Part shown: positions 1 to 6,288 of the stretch, piece after piece | Layout: each line of letters begins with the position of its first letter | Position numbering within the stretch: position 1 is the stretch's first letter | Assembly: GCA_937952395.1 (NCBI GenBank) | Contig: CALFYV010000336.1 | Location: 1-6,331 of the forward strand | DNA length: 6,331 bases | Direction of reading: 5' to 3' | Source of the DNA: an uncultured Bacteriovoracaceae bacterium | Lineage (GTDB): Bacteria; Bdellovibrionota; Bacteriovoracia; Bacteriovoracales; Bacteriovoracaceae | Notes under the pieces: model-generated | Databases searched by the model: none | What the model saw: the letters and a program-made list of their open reading frames with translations, nothing else | What the model was told of the DNA's origin: nothing | Translations under genes and position numbers: made by a program

Positions 1-722
1 ATGATAACGTTTATTTCAATACCCAAGACGGCGTTTTACTCCACGGCTGGAAAATCTACGCTAAGCAAAAAAATAATCCTAAAGGCACTATAGTCTTTTT
101 CAATGGTAATTACAAAAATATCTCCACCCATTTTCTGCACTTGGCGTGGCTTGCCGATAAAGGCTATGACCTTTTTGTTTTTGACTATCGTGGTTATGGT
201 GATTCCGAAGGAGAAGTTTCTCAAGAAGGAACTTACCTAGATGGACTGGCTGCTTTGGAAGAAACTATTAAGTGGGGAGTTGAACGATCGACCAAAAAAT
301 TTATTGTCTATGGCCAGAGCTTAGGAGGAATTATTGCGGCTAAAAGCTTGATTCATTTTTCTAAGCAAAGTGAATTTAACTTAATTGTCCTAGATTCTAC
401 TTTTGCTTCTTACAAACAAATGGCCGCCACAAAACTCAGACAGTCTTGGGCCACATGGCTTTTCTCGCCTCTGGGCTACCTATTAGTCTCAGATGAAGGG
501 AGCATAAAAAAAGAACTCTCTACTTTTAGAATTCCCAAACTGATTATTCATGGGACTTATGATAAGATTGTTCCTTTCAAATTAGGAGAAGAGTTGCATG
601 AAAAAATAGCAACTCCGAAATGGTTTTGGAAAATTGATCAAAGTCGTCATGGTGATGTTTTTGTTTATAATAAAGGTGAGTACCGTAAAAAGTTTTTAGA
701 CTTTTTGGCAAATGATATTTAA
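1..722 (+). CDS. alpha/beta hydrolase (BEM46/ABHD13-like), 5'-truncated by window
   Basis: Serine hydrolase of the alpha/beta fold; the substrate cannot be told, but an esterase, lipase or peptidase-like role is typical of the family. The frame is open from base 3 with no stop or convincing start, so the beginning lies left of the window; 239 codons are visible. In this partial numbering the order fits the family: an N-terminal strand with a DG-x-L-L-H-G-W pattern (9-16), an oxyanion-hole-like FNGN (33-36), DYRGYGDSEG (61-70) typical of the BEM46 group, the nucleophile elbow GQSLGG with Ser106 (codon at 318), an acid candidate Asp187 in HGTYDKIVP, and His216 in the C-terminal HGD. All three catalytic residues are present, so the enzyme looks intact. 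A TTG at 141 could be mistaken for a start but lies after the oxyanion segment. The next gene follows after 10 nt, suggesting co-transcription. Fold assignment is secure; specificity is unknown. Confidence 0.9.
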   Translation, partial: DNVYFNTQDGVLLHGWKIYAKQKNNPKGTIVFFNGNYKNISTHFLHLAWLADKGYDLFVFDYRGYGDSEGEVSQEGTYLDGLAALEETIKWGVERSTKKFIVYGQSLGGIIAAKSLIHFSKQSEFNLIVLDSTFASYKQMAATKLRQSWATWLFSPLGYLLVSDEGSIKKELSTFRIPKLIIHGTYDKIVPFKLGEELHEKIATPKWFWKIDQSRHGDVFVYNKGEYRKKFLDFLANDI

Positions 723-728
723 GAGAGG
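721..728 (+). promoter_or_regulatory. ribosome binding site for the DUF3015 gene
   Basis: A purine-rich AAGAGAGG lies 4 nt before the ATG at 733 and overlaps the stop codon of the hydrolase gene. It decides the start: the in-frame ATG at 712 lies inside the hydrolase gene, has no such site, and would put charged residues ahead of an otherwise clean signal peptide. Confidence 0.6.
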
Positions 729-732
729 TTTT

Positions 733-1182
733 ATGTTAAAAATATTTTCGTTGTTATTTTTTATTTCAATTTCATTAGCTCATTCTTATGGGCCATCAGG
801 CTGCGGTTTTGGGAGCCAACTGCTTAAATATAAAAAAGGTAAACCCTGGAATATTATTGCAGCCACTCTTAACCAGTCCACAGGTAGCCAAACTTTAGGT
901 ATGAGCTCTGGAACTTCGGGATGTAAAATCGATAAAAATAGCCCCGTCGTCAAGATTGATTATATTCAAAATAACAAAATAGCACTGGCCAATGATTTGG
1001 CCCGTGGCGAAGGGGAAAACTTAAGTAACCTATTATTTCTTTATGATTGTAAGAACGATCATAAAGCAAAATCGTTGCTAAAGAAAAATTTCTCTAAAAT
1101 TTTTCAAACATTGAATTCTGATACAAACAAGATTCATTTCGCTATTGAAAATATTATTATTCAAAATAAAGTCTGTAGTTAA
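733..1182 (+). CDS. secreted DUF3015 family protein
   Basis: Exported protein of unknown function matching the DUF3015 family. With the start at 733 it is 149 aa, the usual size. Residues 1-18 form a signal peptide (MLK, hydrophobic stretch, AHS as likely signal peptidase I site), so the mature protein begins YGPSGCGFGS. Family hallmarks are visible: GCGFGS (23-28), an AATLNQSTGSQTLGMSSGTSGC block (43-64), and NDLARGEGENLSNL (87-100), matching the conserved ArGeGe-x-L segment. Four cysteines (24, 64, 106, 148), all after the signal peptide, could form two disulfides in the periplasm; that is inference. The gene sits between a hydrolase and a transporter with gaps of 10 and 3 nt, so it is probably an operon member. 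No catalytic motif is recognisable. The longer reading from 712 is less likely because of the RBS position. Confidence 0.85.
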   Translation: MLKIFSLLFFISISLAHSYGPSGCGFGSQLLKYKKGKPWNIIAATLNQSTGSQTLGMSSGTSGCKIDKNSPVVKIDYIQNNKIALANDLARGEGENLSNLLFLYDCKNDHKAKSLLKKNFSKIFQTLNSDTNKIHFAIENIIIQNKVCS

Positions 1183-1185
1183 TCC

Positions 1186-2085
1186 ATGAAACAGCAAACT
1201 ATTGGCTTACTGGCCGCATGCCTTACGGCGCTGCTTTGGGGATTCTTGGCCATTGCCCTTAAAGTCAGCTTAACCACTCTAGATTCATTTACTATTGTTT
1301 GGTTCCGCTTCACTTTTGCTTTTATTGTTCTATTCATTTCACTTTTAATTTTCAAAAAAGGCAAACTGCAAGTTTTTAAAAGCATTCCCTGGGAATTTAT
1401 TCTTTGTGGGATTCTCTTGGGTTTTAATTATATAGGTTTTATGAAAGGCATTGAGTACACCTCACCTTCCACAACTCAAATTATTATTCAAATCGGCCCT
1501 TTGATATTGGCGGTTATTGGCTTGAGCTATTTTAAAGAGACAATCGCATTTAAGCAGATCTTAGGTTTTGTCTTAGCTTTGATAGGATTTGGTCTTTTTT
1601 ATTTTGATGGACTATCTCATATGCTTAACACTGATCTTTTTAATTCAGGGGCCTTATGGATTATTTTCGGTGCCATCTCTTGGAGTTTTTATGCTTTCTT
1701 ACAAAAAAAATCGGCTCATAAAATTTCCTCTCAAGAAGGCAATCTTATTATTTATGGTAGCGCTTCACTTATGTTTATAGCTTTTTGTAACTTTACATCT
1801 TTAGTCATGGTTAAAACTCATGAGTGGCCTCTGATTATTTTTTTAGGACTTAATACATTACTCGCCTACGGTGCTCTGGCCATTGCTCTTAGTAAAGCAC
1901 CGGCTAATAAAATTAGTATTATTATCACCTTAAATCCACTTATAACAATTTTTGGAATGAATCTACTGGCCTTCCTTGGAGTGGATTGGATAGAACCAGA
2001 AACGATTTCAACGAAGGGATATTTGGGTGCTTTATTGGTTTTGGTAGGGGCTTTGCTGGTGACGTTTTTTAGAAAGAAGTCCTAA
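1186..2085 (+). CDS. EamA/DMT superfamily permease (10 TM)
   Basis: Inner-membrane transporter of the drug/metabolite transporter superfamily, a group that usually exports or exchanges amino acids, metabolites or drugs; the substrate cannot be read from the sequence. The 299 residues show ten hydrophobic segments (roughly 5-26, 35-56, 68-88, 97-114, 123-140, 154-172, 185-206, 213-234, 241-263, 277-295) arranged as two EamA repeats, about 7-140 and 153-295. Typical marks are TALLWGF in TM1, the P-S-T-T-Q...G-P-L segment in TM4, and FKETIAFKQILGFVLALIGFGL closing repeat 1. The length is normal. The ATG lies 3 nt after the DUF3015 stop with no clear Shine-Dalgarno sequence, which suggests translational coupling. 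The last 17 nt overlap the 3' end of the opposing barrel-protein gene. Family is secure, function within it is not. Confidence 0.92.
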   Translation: MKQQTIGLLAACLTALLWGFLAIALKVSLTTLDSFTIVWFRFTFAFIVLFISLLIFKKGKLQVFKSIPWEFILCGILLGFNYIGFMKGIEYTSPSTTQIIIQIGPLILAVIGLSYFKETIAFKQILGFVLALIGFGLFYFDGLSHMLNTDLFNSGALWIIFGAISWSFYAFLQKKSAHKISSQEGNLIIYGSASLMFIAFCNFTSLVMVKTHEWPLIIFLGLNTLLAYGALAIALSKAPANKISIIITLNPLITIFGMNLLAFLGVDWIEPETISTKGYLGALLVLVGALLVTFFRKKS

Positions 2086-2713
2086 GAAAAAGTTCGTAAG
2101 AATCTGCCTCATCCAAATCGAGGCGTTGGGCATAACGTATTCCCCAGTTTAAATTAAGGTTGATATTTCTAAAAAAAGCACTCTCTACTAAAAGTTCGGC
2201 ACCGTATGAATCAAAAGTAAATTCACTGGAACCGTTATTTTTTCCAAGCAAGTGATCATAAAAGAAATTAAAACCAAAACGACGAAAATAAATATAATCA
2301 AAAATCCTGGCATCGGCATTCCACAAAGGAAATGTGTAATTAGCCGAAGCAAGCGAGAGATGATCAAAATAATAAGAGTCATAGCCCCTAGAAAAACGAA
2401 ATGCGGAGGAATAACGATAGCTCATATCATTCTGATATTCATAAGCGGCATTGAGAACTAAATGATTGTGAGAAAAGAGACCAGGGATATAAAACGTACT
2501 CATAGCACTAAAAATGTCTGCGCCAATCGTATTATCACTAGCAACCCTGCCACTCTTGGCATTCATAATCAAATCATAACCCCAGCGTGGATAAAAATCT
2601 CTCTGAGACATATTTTTTAAAATTGACCAACTCCAACTCACCCCATGGCCATGCAAGGTTTCATCATTCAAGGCCACACTAGAAGGTGTTGGCCGTTCAT
2701 CAACTCTGCTCAT
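2069..2713 (-). CDS. C-terminal part of outer-membrane beta-barrel, separated by an in-frame stop
   Basis: This 214-codon stretch is in the same frame as the 737-codon gene just upstream on the minus strand and is separated from it only by one TAA. It is best read as the remaining half of that protein's barrel, not as an independent gene: it begins inside a run of alternating hydrophobic residues, has no signal peptide and no convincing Shine-Dalgarno sequence before its ATG. It contains many amphipathic, Tyr/Phe/Asn-rich strands, a segment resembling the C-terminal barrel of Omp85/TamA-type proteins (YTFPL, RRFGFNFFYDH, YGAELLVESAF), and ends in SF; a terminal Phe is the usual barrel signal for BAM. 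It overlaps the transporter gene tail-to-tail by 17 nt. Unless there is readthrough or a sequence error, this part is probably a decaying remnant, since alone it could not reach the outer membrane. Confidence 0.7.
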   Translation of the reverse strand: MSRVDERPTPSSVALNDETLHGHGVSWSWSILKNMSQRDFYPRWGYDLIMNAKSGRVASDNTIGADIFSAMSTFYIPGLFSHNHLVLNAAYEYQNDMSYRYSSAFRFSRGYDSYYFDHLSLASANYTFPLWNADARIFDYIYFRRFGFNFFYDHLLGKNNGSSEFTFDSYGAELLVESAFFRNINLNLNWGIRYAQRLDLDEADSYELFLRTSF

Positions 2714-2716
2714 TTA
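2714..2716 (-). other. single in-frame TAA interrupting the barrel protein
   Basis: On the minus strand the codons read CGC TTA AGA CCT TAT TTA TAA ATG AGC AGA, so the stop sits between two parts of one barrel in one frame with no frameshift. One substitution from CAA, GAA, AAA, TTA, TCA, TAT or TAC would explain it. TAA ends three other genes here, so a changed genetic code is unlikely. A recent nonsense mutation or a sequencing error is most likely; readthrough is possible but unsupported. Confidence 0.75.
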
Positions 2717-4927
2717 TAAATAAGGTCTTAAGCGCATTTCTCTCATATAGGCGCCTGATGAATGATTGATGATAAAACTAATCCCCGTTTGCAATTCCTG
2801 CTCACGCCATCGGTAGTATTTATGATCTTTCTCTGTCTCACCTTCAAAAAATTTTGTGGCCCGTTTACGATCACGCAAATATAAATCAAAGACAGGATAA
2901 TGGTGGGCGTAACTTATACCTGCAAAAACTTCTCCCGATTTTTGGTTGGTATCGTAACTATAACCTGCGGTGAGTGCAAACTGTTGAAAAATATCTGAAG
3001 ACACCGCTTGTAAAATAATAGCTGAAGAAATCGGAGGGGCCAAAATAAACCATGAATGAGGATAAAGACTATTTTGAATCATAGAAAAATTATCTTCAGG
3101 ACTTCTCTCCGGAGTGTGGCCATAAATATTGATGTCTTTAGCGACCTCTTTCATTAAATCACCACTACCCTCTTCTTGTGCCATCTTCTCTCCCCAAAAT
3201 AGACTTGCTTCATTTTCATTAGGTTTACGTGAGAAGGCAGAAATAGATGTTTTATAAACTTTGTAACCGGTAGCATGATAATCACTGTAATAAAGTGAAT
3301 CATTTTCTACTACAGGATTATAGGCTCCTATTTTACTCGAAGTTTTTTGCGCCAATTTTCCATTGACCAGGTTAATGGAATAAATATTATCGACTCCATT
3401 AAAATCCCACCGAAAATAAATATGATCACCCGCGACTACCGGGTTAGCAATCATATGAAAACTGGGAGGAATATAGGTTCTCATTTTCTGAGTATCGAGA
3501 TTAAATGAAACTAAACTTAACTGCCCTTCCTTATTATCTTTTCTAACCGCCACAATATCTCGGGTTTTTGGTATCCAAAATGGATGCATCAATAGTTCAT
3601 TTTGAGGGATTAGCACTTTCTTATAAACTTCACCTGAAGAAGTATGAATGAGCACCAAAGAGTTATTTAATTTATTATCAATTGAAACGGCTACAATATC
3701 CAAGCAATCATGTGAGAAAGCTGGAGCAAAAAAGCGACCTCTATTTGTTAAGCGCCTTCTTTCTCTATTTTTTAAATCATAAATAATAATTTCCGAATAA
3801 TCTTGATAGCCCCAACGGTGATGAGGAGCATATTCAGACCAGGTCAAAAGATCACCGCATTTTTTTATTCCTGAGGAAGTGATATTACCAATGGTTTTAA
3901 TATGGGACTCTTGCCTATCTTTAATAAAAACAATCTCGCCAGGTGAACTAAACCCATTACGGTAAGCGACCACTCCGCCTTGATAAGGCCAAGCATAGCG
4001 GTAATTTTCAAAACCATCAGATCTCTCAGGAGAAATCTCATTAAAATAACTCAAAGGAAAAGAAAGCGCTTTCTTCTTCCATTGAGTTAAAAAATAAGTT
4101 CTCATTTGAGTGTAAATATCTTCAATACTCTCCTCAAGCACAGTTTCTATGGCATTATAAAAAGCGAAAGGATTAAAACTGCGGTAACTACTTTCCCGGA
4201 CAATTTTTTTAAGCTCATCTTTTCCATAGGTTTCTTTAATATAAGAAACTAAGTAAAAACCAATAACATAATGATTCGGAATATAATCTTCATAAGATCG
4301 TAAAAGAATTTTATCTAAATTAAAATTAGGCTGCTCCATAAAAAGGGCTTTAAGCTTAGCTTCAAATTCAGGCAAGCGACCGCGACCATAAGAAGTCAGG
4401 CTCGACTCCATCACGACAGCATCTCCTTCCATAAACCAAACTGGAGTGCTCCAAAAAGTTGCGAACATCCGTCCCGTTTCACCTAAAACATAAGAAACAC
4501 CTTCAGTAAATCCTTGGTTCAGAGCGTCCAGTCGCACCACATGCCGGTATTCATGAATCGCCAGCATATCCGTCCAGTAACCCGCACCTAGTGCTGAGTC
4601 CATAAAAGGTGTAACGAACCATTCACTGCGTCTGGGAGCCAGAGTGACAAAACCATTTGAGATTGTGGTATTAGCACGCAAAATAATATCAATTTTTTTA
4701 ACCCCAACTTTTAAATTAGCCTGATTCACTTTATGAGTTTTTTCTAAAACGTAGAGTACTCTTTTCGCTTGCTCGCTTAAGCCATCAGGATAGATCACTC
4801 GAAATGAACTTGATTCAACCTGCTTCCAATCTATAGAACTCGATTCTTGTTGAGTCCCAATATCAAAATCAGGAAAGTACTGCCCAAAAGCAGCTGCACT
4901 AAAAATGAGTGCTAATAATATCTTCAT
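2714..4927 (-). CDS. exported gluzincin-like peptidase / beta-propeller / outer-membrane barrel protein, interrupted
   Basis: Large envelope protein, probably a barrel-anchored protease or a protein with a protease-derived domain. Residues 1-15 are a signal peptide (MKILLALIFSAAAFG). About 35-290 is a peptidase_MA/gluzincin-like domain: HEYRH at 125-129 gives zinc ligands His125 and His129 and catalytic Glu126, and WFMEGDA at 164-170 gives the third ligand candidate Glu167, so the active site looks complete. About 300-565 shows repeated W/Y-rich strands with IYDLKN..RRLT and IYSINL..GK, typical of TolB/PD40-like propeller blades. After a charged linker (565-620), barrel strands begin near YPHSWF and run to residue 737, where TAA stops translation mid-barrel. 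The barrel continues in the same frame for 214 codons, so the intended protein is about 952 aa. As read, the product would lack the terminal barrel strands. The RBS is weak (AGG 12 nt upstream of the ATG). Substrate and cell side are unknown. Confidence 0.8.
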   Translation of the reverse strand: MKILLALIFSAAAFGQYFPDFDIGTQQESSSIDWKQVESSSFRVIYPDGLSEQAKRVLYVLEKTHKVNQANLKVGVKKIDIILRANTTISNGFVTLAPRRSEWFVTPFMDSALGAGYWTDMLAIHEYRHVVRLDALNQGFTEGVSYVLGETGRMFATFWSTPVWFMEGDAVVMESSLTSYGRGRLPEFEAKLKALFMEQPNFNLDKILLRSYEDYIPNHYVIGFYLVSYIKETYGKDELKKIVRESSYRSFNPFAFYNAIETVLEESIEDIYTQMRTYFLTQWKKKALSFPLSYFNEISPERSDGFENYRYAWPYQGGVVAYRNGFSSPGEIVFIKDRQESHIKTIGNITSSGIKKCGDLLTWSEYAPHHRWGYQDYSEIIIYDLKNRERRRLTNRGRFFAPAFSHDCLDIVAVSIDNKLNNSLVLIHTSSGEVYKKVLIPQNELLMHPFWIPKTRDIVAVRKDNKEGQLSLVSFNLDTQKMRTYIPPSFHMIANPVVAGDHIYFRWDFNGVDNIYSINLVNGKLAQKTSSKIGAYNPVVENDSLYYSDYHATGYKVYKTSISAFSRKPNENEASLFWGEKMAQEEGSGDLMKEVAKDINIYGHTPERSPEDNFSMIQNSLYPHSWFILAPPISSAIILQAVSSDIFQQFALTAGYSYDTNQKSGEVFAGISYAHHYPVFDLYLRDRKRATKFFEGETEKDHKYYRWREQELQTGISFIINHSSGAYMREMRLRPYL

Positions 4928-4970
4928 AAAAATACCATACCTAAGCTGTCAGAACTTAACAAAGTATTTC

Positions 4971-4999
4971 TTGCTAACTTAATCAAAGGCCATCATAAT
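4971..4999 (+). promoter_or_regulatory. candidate sigma-70-type promoter for the lipoprotein gene
   Basis: A -35 element TTGCTA (4971-4976, 4 of 6 to consensus), a 17-nt spacer and a -10 element CATAAT (4994-4999, 5 of 6). The predicted transcript would start near 5006 and give a leader of about 34 nt before the ATG at 5040. Matches are moderate and AT-rich DNA yields chance hits. Confidence 0.4.
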
Positions 5000-5021
5000 T
5001 TTCCTATACGTTTTTTTGCAA
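4992..5021 (-). promoter_or_regulatory. candidate sigma-70-type promoter for the barrel-protein gene
   Basis: On the minus strand, a -35 element TTGCAA (5021-5016, 4 of 6), an 18-nt spacer and a -10 element TATGAT (4997-4992, 5 of 6). The transcript would start near 4984, giving a leader of about 57 nt. Its -10 overlaps the -10 of the opposing candidate promoter. Suggestive only. Confidence 0.35.
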
Positions 5022-5025
5022 AACA

Positions 5026-5034
5026 AAAAAGGAG
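5026..5034 (+). promoter_or_regulatory. ribosome binding site for the TRL lipoprotein
   Basis: AAAAAGGAG ends 5 nt before the ATG at 5040, a strong Shine-Dalgarno sequence at good spacing. It fixes the start there; the in-frame TTG at 5016 has no such site and would place eight hydrophilic residues ahead of the lipoprotein signal. Confidence 0.8.
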
Positions 5035-5039
5035 TTTTC

Positions 5040-5312
5040 ATGAAGACCATCACTTCATTGCTTTTTATTCTCATTTGCTTAAGCTCTTGTTCATTTTACG
5101 GACCTGTCGCTGTGTCATCAAATGAAGTAGGAAGAAAATTAGGAAAAGCTTGTGTGAAACATCTTTTTGGACTTATCCCCATGGGCTCAACGGATATTTC
5201 CATCGCAAAAGCAGCTCATAACGGTGGGATTAGTAAAATCAGCTCTGTGGATTCTTCGTATTCCAATTATCTTTTTATGTCAAAAAGATGTACCCATGTT
5301 AACGGGAACTAG
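5040..5312 (+). CDS. TRL-family small lipoprotein
   Basis: A 90-aa predicted lipoprotein. Residues 1-16 are a short signal peptide ending in the lipobox L-S-S-C, with Cys17 the lipidated residue; Ser18 at +2 gives no inner-membrane retention signal, so outer-membrane sorting is likely. The mature part follows the TRL (tRNA-associated-locus) family pattern: GPVAVSSNEVGRKLGKAC (21-38), a G-x-x-x-x-G-S-T-D-I-S-I-A-K-A-A run (44-59), GGISKISSVD (62-71) and a closing C-x-x-V-x-G (84-89). Many family members have D or E where this one has T51/D52. Cys38 and Cys84 are the only other cysteines outside the signal peptide and could pair in the periplasm. Its molecular role is not known. It has its own RBS and a candidate promoter, is transcribed away from the barrel-protein gene, and converges on the YceI gene with 2 nt between stops. 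Confidence 0.85.
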   Translation: MKTITSLLFILICLSSCSFYGPVAVSSNEVGRKLGKACVKHLFGLIPMGSTDISIAKAAHNGGISKISSVDSSYSNYLFMSKRCTHVNGN

Positions 5313-5314
5313 AA

Positions 5315-6271
5315 TCATCTAGGCATTAATTCGAAAGCTGCCCAGCCGTAAACATAAACGATCACAATCATAAGAAAATCAAAGATAAAATTTTTCCATA
5401 ATTTCTCTTCAGACCACAAATAAAACTTGTTATTTGATTTTAGCAAAAAGGCTGTGGCCATAACACCAATAAAACCAAAGAAAGCTAAAAACATGTACGC
5501 GGGCCATAATATTTTTTCTTCTTTTACTTCGTCTGGTTTTGATAAAACGATAGGCTGCATAATAGGTACCTCAATCTTGCCTTGAGGACTATCAATCACA
5601 AAGCTCTCTTTTGTTTTGGGTATTTCTTTTACTTCCCCTCGAAAAAGCTTTTCCCTTAATCTTAAGTCTGAGTTATCAGAGGTTTTATGCTTTGAACCTG
5701 GTGTTTGAGCATGAGGTAATTGCAGTTGCATGCGTCCCATAACTGTAATTTCATCTCCCAGAATAAACTCATCCCCACTTAAGGTTTTATTCCAATCTAG
5801 TCCTAATCTTTTACGACTAAGTTCATGTTTAAATTCTAAAAACCAACTTTTCTTTTTCCATGTATCTAAAATTGGTCCTTTTAATTTTACCTGGACTTGC
5901 TCGGAATAAAATTTACCCTTAAAATTTAGCCGACCTTGAACTAAATAATCTTTACCACTTTTTTTGACACTATCTGATTGAAAAGAAATGATGGGATATT
6001 TCTTAGCTTCAAGAAAATCTTTATTTTTTAAATGAGTGTCACGTGGCCCATTGCCAGTATCGATGGAATCACTTTCTAGCTGAAAAGAAAGCTCAGAGAT
6101 TTTATCACTCTCCAAATTAAGGCCACCACTAAAGCGAGTGAAGCGACCAGAAACTTTTGAAAGCTTAAGATAGCTGATTTCAAATAAAAATTCTGAATGA
6201 TCAGGATTAATTATGATTTTTTGTGCCACTGCTATTGGCAGCATGAGACAGAATAGAATGAAATATTTCAT
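5315..6271 (-). CDS. YceI-domain protein with C-terminal two-TM extension
   Basis: Exported 318-aa protein. Residues 1-16 are a signal peptide (MKYFILFCLMLPIAVA). About 17-185 is a YceI domain, a lipocalin-like barrel that in known members binds polyisoprenoid-type lipids in the periplasm: hallmarks are the N-terminal HSEFLFEISYLKLSKVSGRF, SIDTGNGPRDTHLKNKDFLEAKKYP (69-93), the F-x-S strand, VQGRLNFKG and the late DEITVMGRMQL strand. YceI proteins are usually about 190 aa; here a hydrophilic linker (186-253) leads to TM segments at about 254-277 and 295-315. The Lys-containing loop between them fits a cytoplasmic location, so the YceI domain would be held in the periplasm by a hairpin anchor. 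The start at 6271 is chosen because it has a good RBS and a clean signal peptide; an in-frame ATG at 6304 and another at 6295 lie in the upstream repeat. The ligand is not inferable. Confidence 0.87.
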   Translation of the reverse strand: MKYFILFCLMLPIAVAQKIIINPDHSEFLFEISYLKLSKVSGRFTRFSGGLNLESDKISELSFQLESDSIDTGNGPRDTHLKNKDFLEAKKYPIISFQSDSVKKSGKDYLVQGRLNFKGKFYSEQVQVKLKGPILDTWKKKSWFLEFKHELSRKRLGLDWNKTLSGDEFILGDEITVMGRMQLQLPHAQTPGSKHKTSDNSDLRLREKLFRGEVKEIPKTKESFVIDSPQGKIEVPIMQPIVLSKPDEVKEEKILWPAYMFLAFFGFIGVMATAFLLKSNNKFYLWSEEKLWKNFIFDFLMIVIVYVYGWAAFELMPR

Positions 6272-6281
6272 ATTTGTTTGA

Positions 6282-6288
6282 CCTTCCC
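6282..6288 (-). promoter_or_regulatory. ribosome binding site for the YceI gene
   Basis: On the minus strand GGGAAGG lies 10 nt before the ATG at 6271-6269. It supports this start over the in-frame ATGs at 6295 and 6304. Its GGGAA part is also the downstream end of the nearer 23-nt repeat. Confidence 0.6.

Larger units (their letters stand above)
4928..5039. promoter_or_regulatory. divergent intergenic region between barrel-protein and lipoprotein genes
   Basis: These 112 nt separate two genes reading away from each other, so both promoters must lie here unless they extend into coding sequence. The region is AT-rich and contains one plausible sigma-70-type promoter on each strand (listed separately). 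I see no strong hairpin, riboswitch-like structure or long palindromic operator. Confidence 0.7.

Noticed and set aside
36..224. Minus-strand ORF of 62 codons opposite the hydrolase
   Set aside because: It is antisense to a gene with full catalytic motifs and no promoter or RBS supports it.
1589..1780. Plus-strand ORF of 63 codons inside the permease gene
   Set aside because: It is an out-of-frame shadow of a clearly coding gene, with no RBS or recognisable domain.
2252..2461. Plus-strand ORF of 69 codons opposite the barrel segment
   Set aside because: It is antisense to coding sequence, with a composition rich in Ile/Lys expected from AT-rich reverse frames and no start signals.
2714..2716. 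Stop-codon reassignment as the explanation for the in-frame TAA
   Set aside because: TAA ends three other genes in the window in the expected places, so reassignment would extend those proteins wrongly.
4924..4938. Four-codon mini-ORF (ATG GTA TTT TTA TGA) on the minus strand whose stop overlaps the barrel-protein ATG, a possible leader peptide
   Set aside because: There is no suitably spaced Shine-Dalgarno sequence before it and so short an ORF arises easily by chance in AT-rich DNA.
5309..5322. Small inverted repeat CTAGA-atca-TCTAG spanning both convergent stop codons, a possible two-way terminator
   Set aside because: A 5-bp AT-rich stem with no T-run on either side is too weak for an intrinsic terminator and is likely chance.
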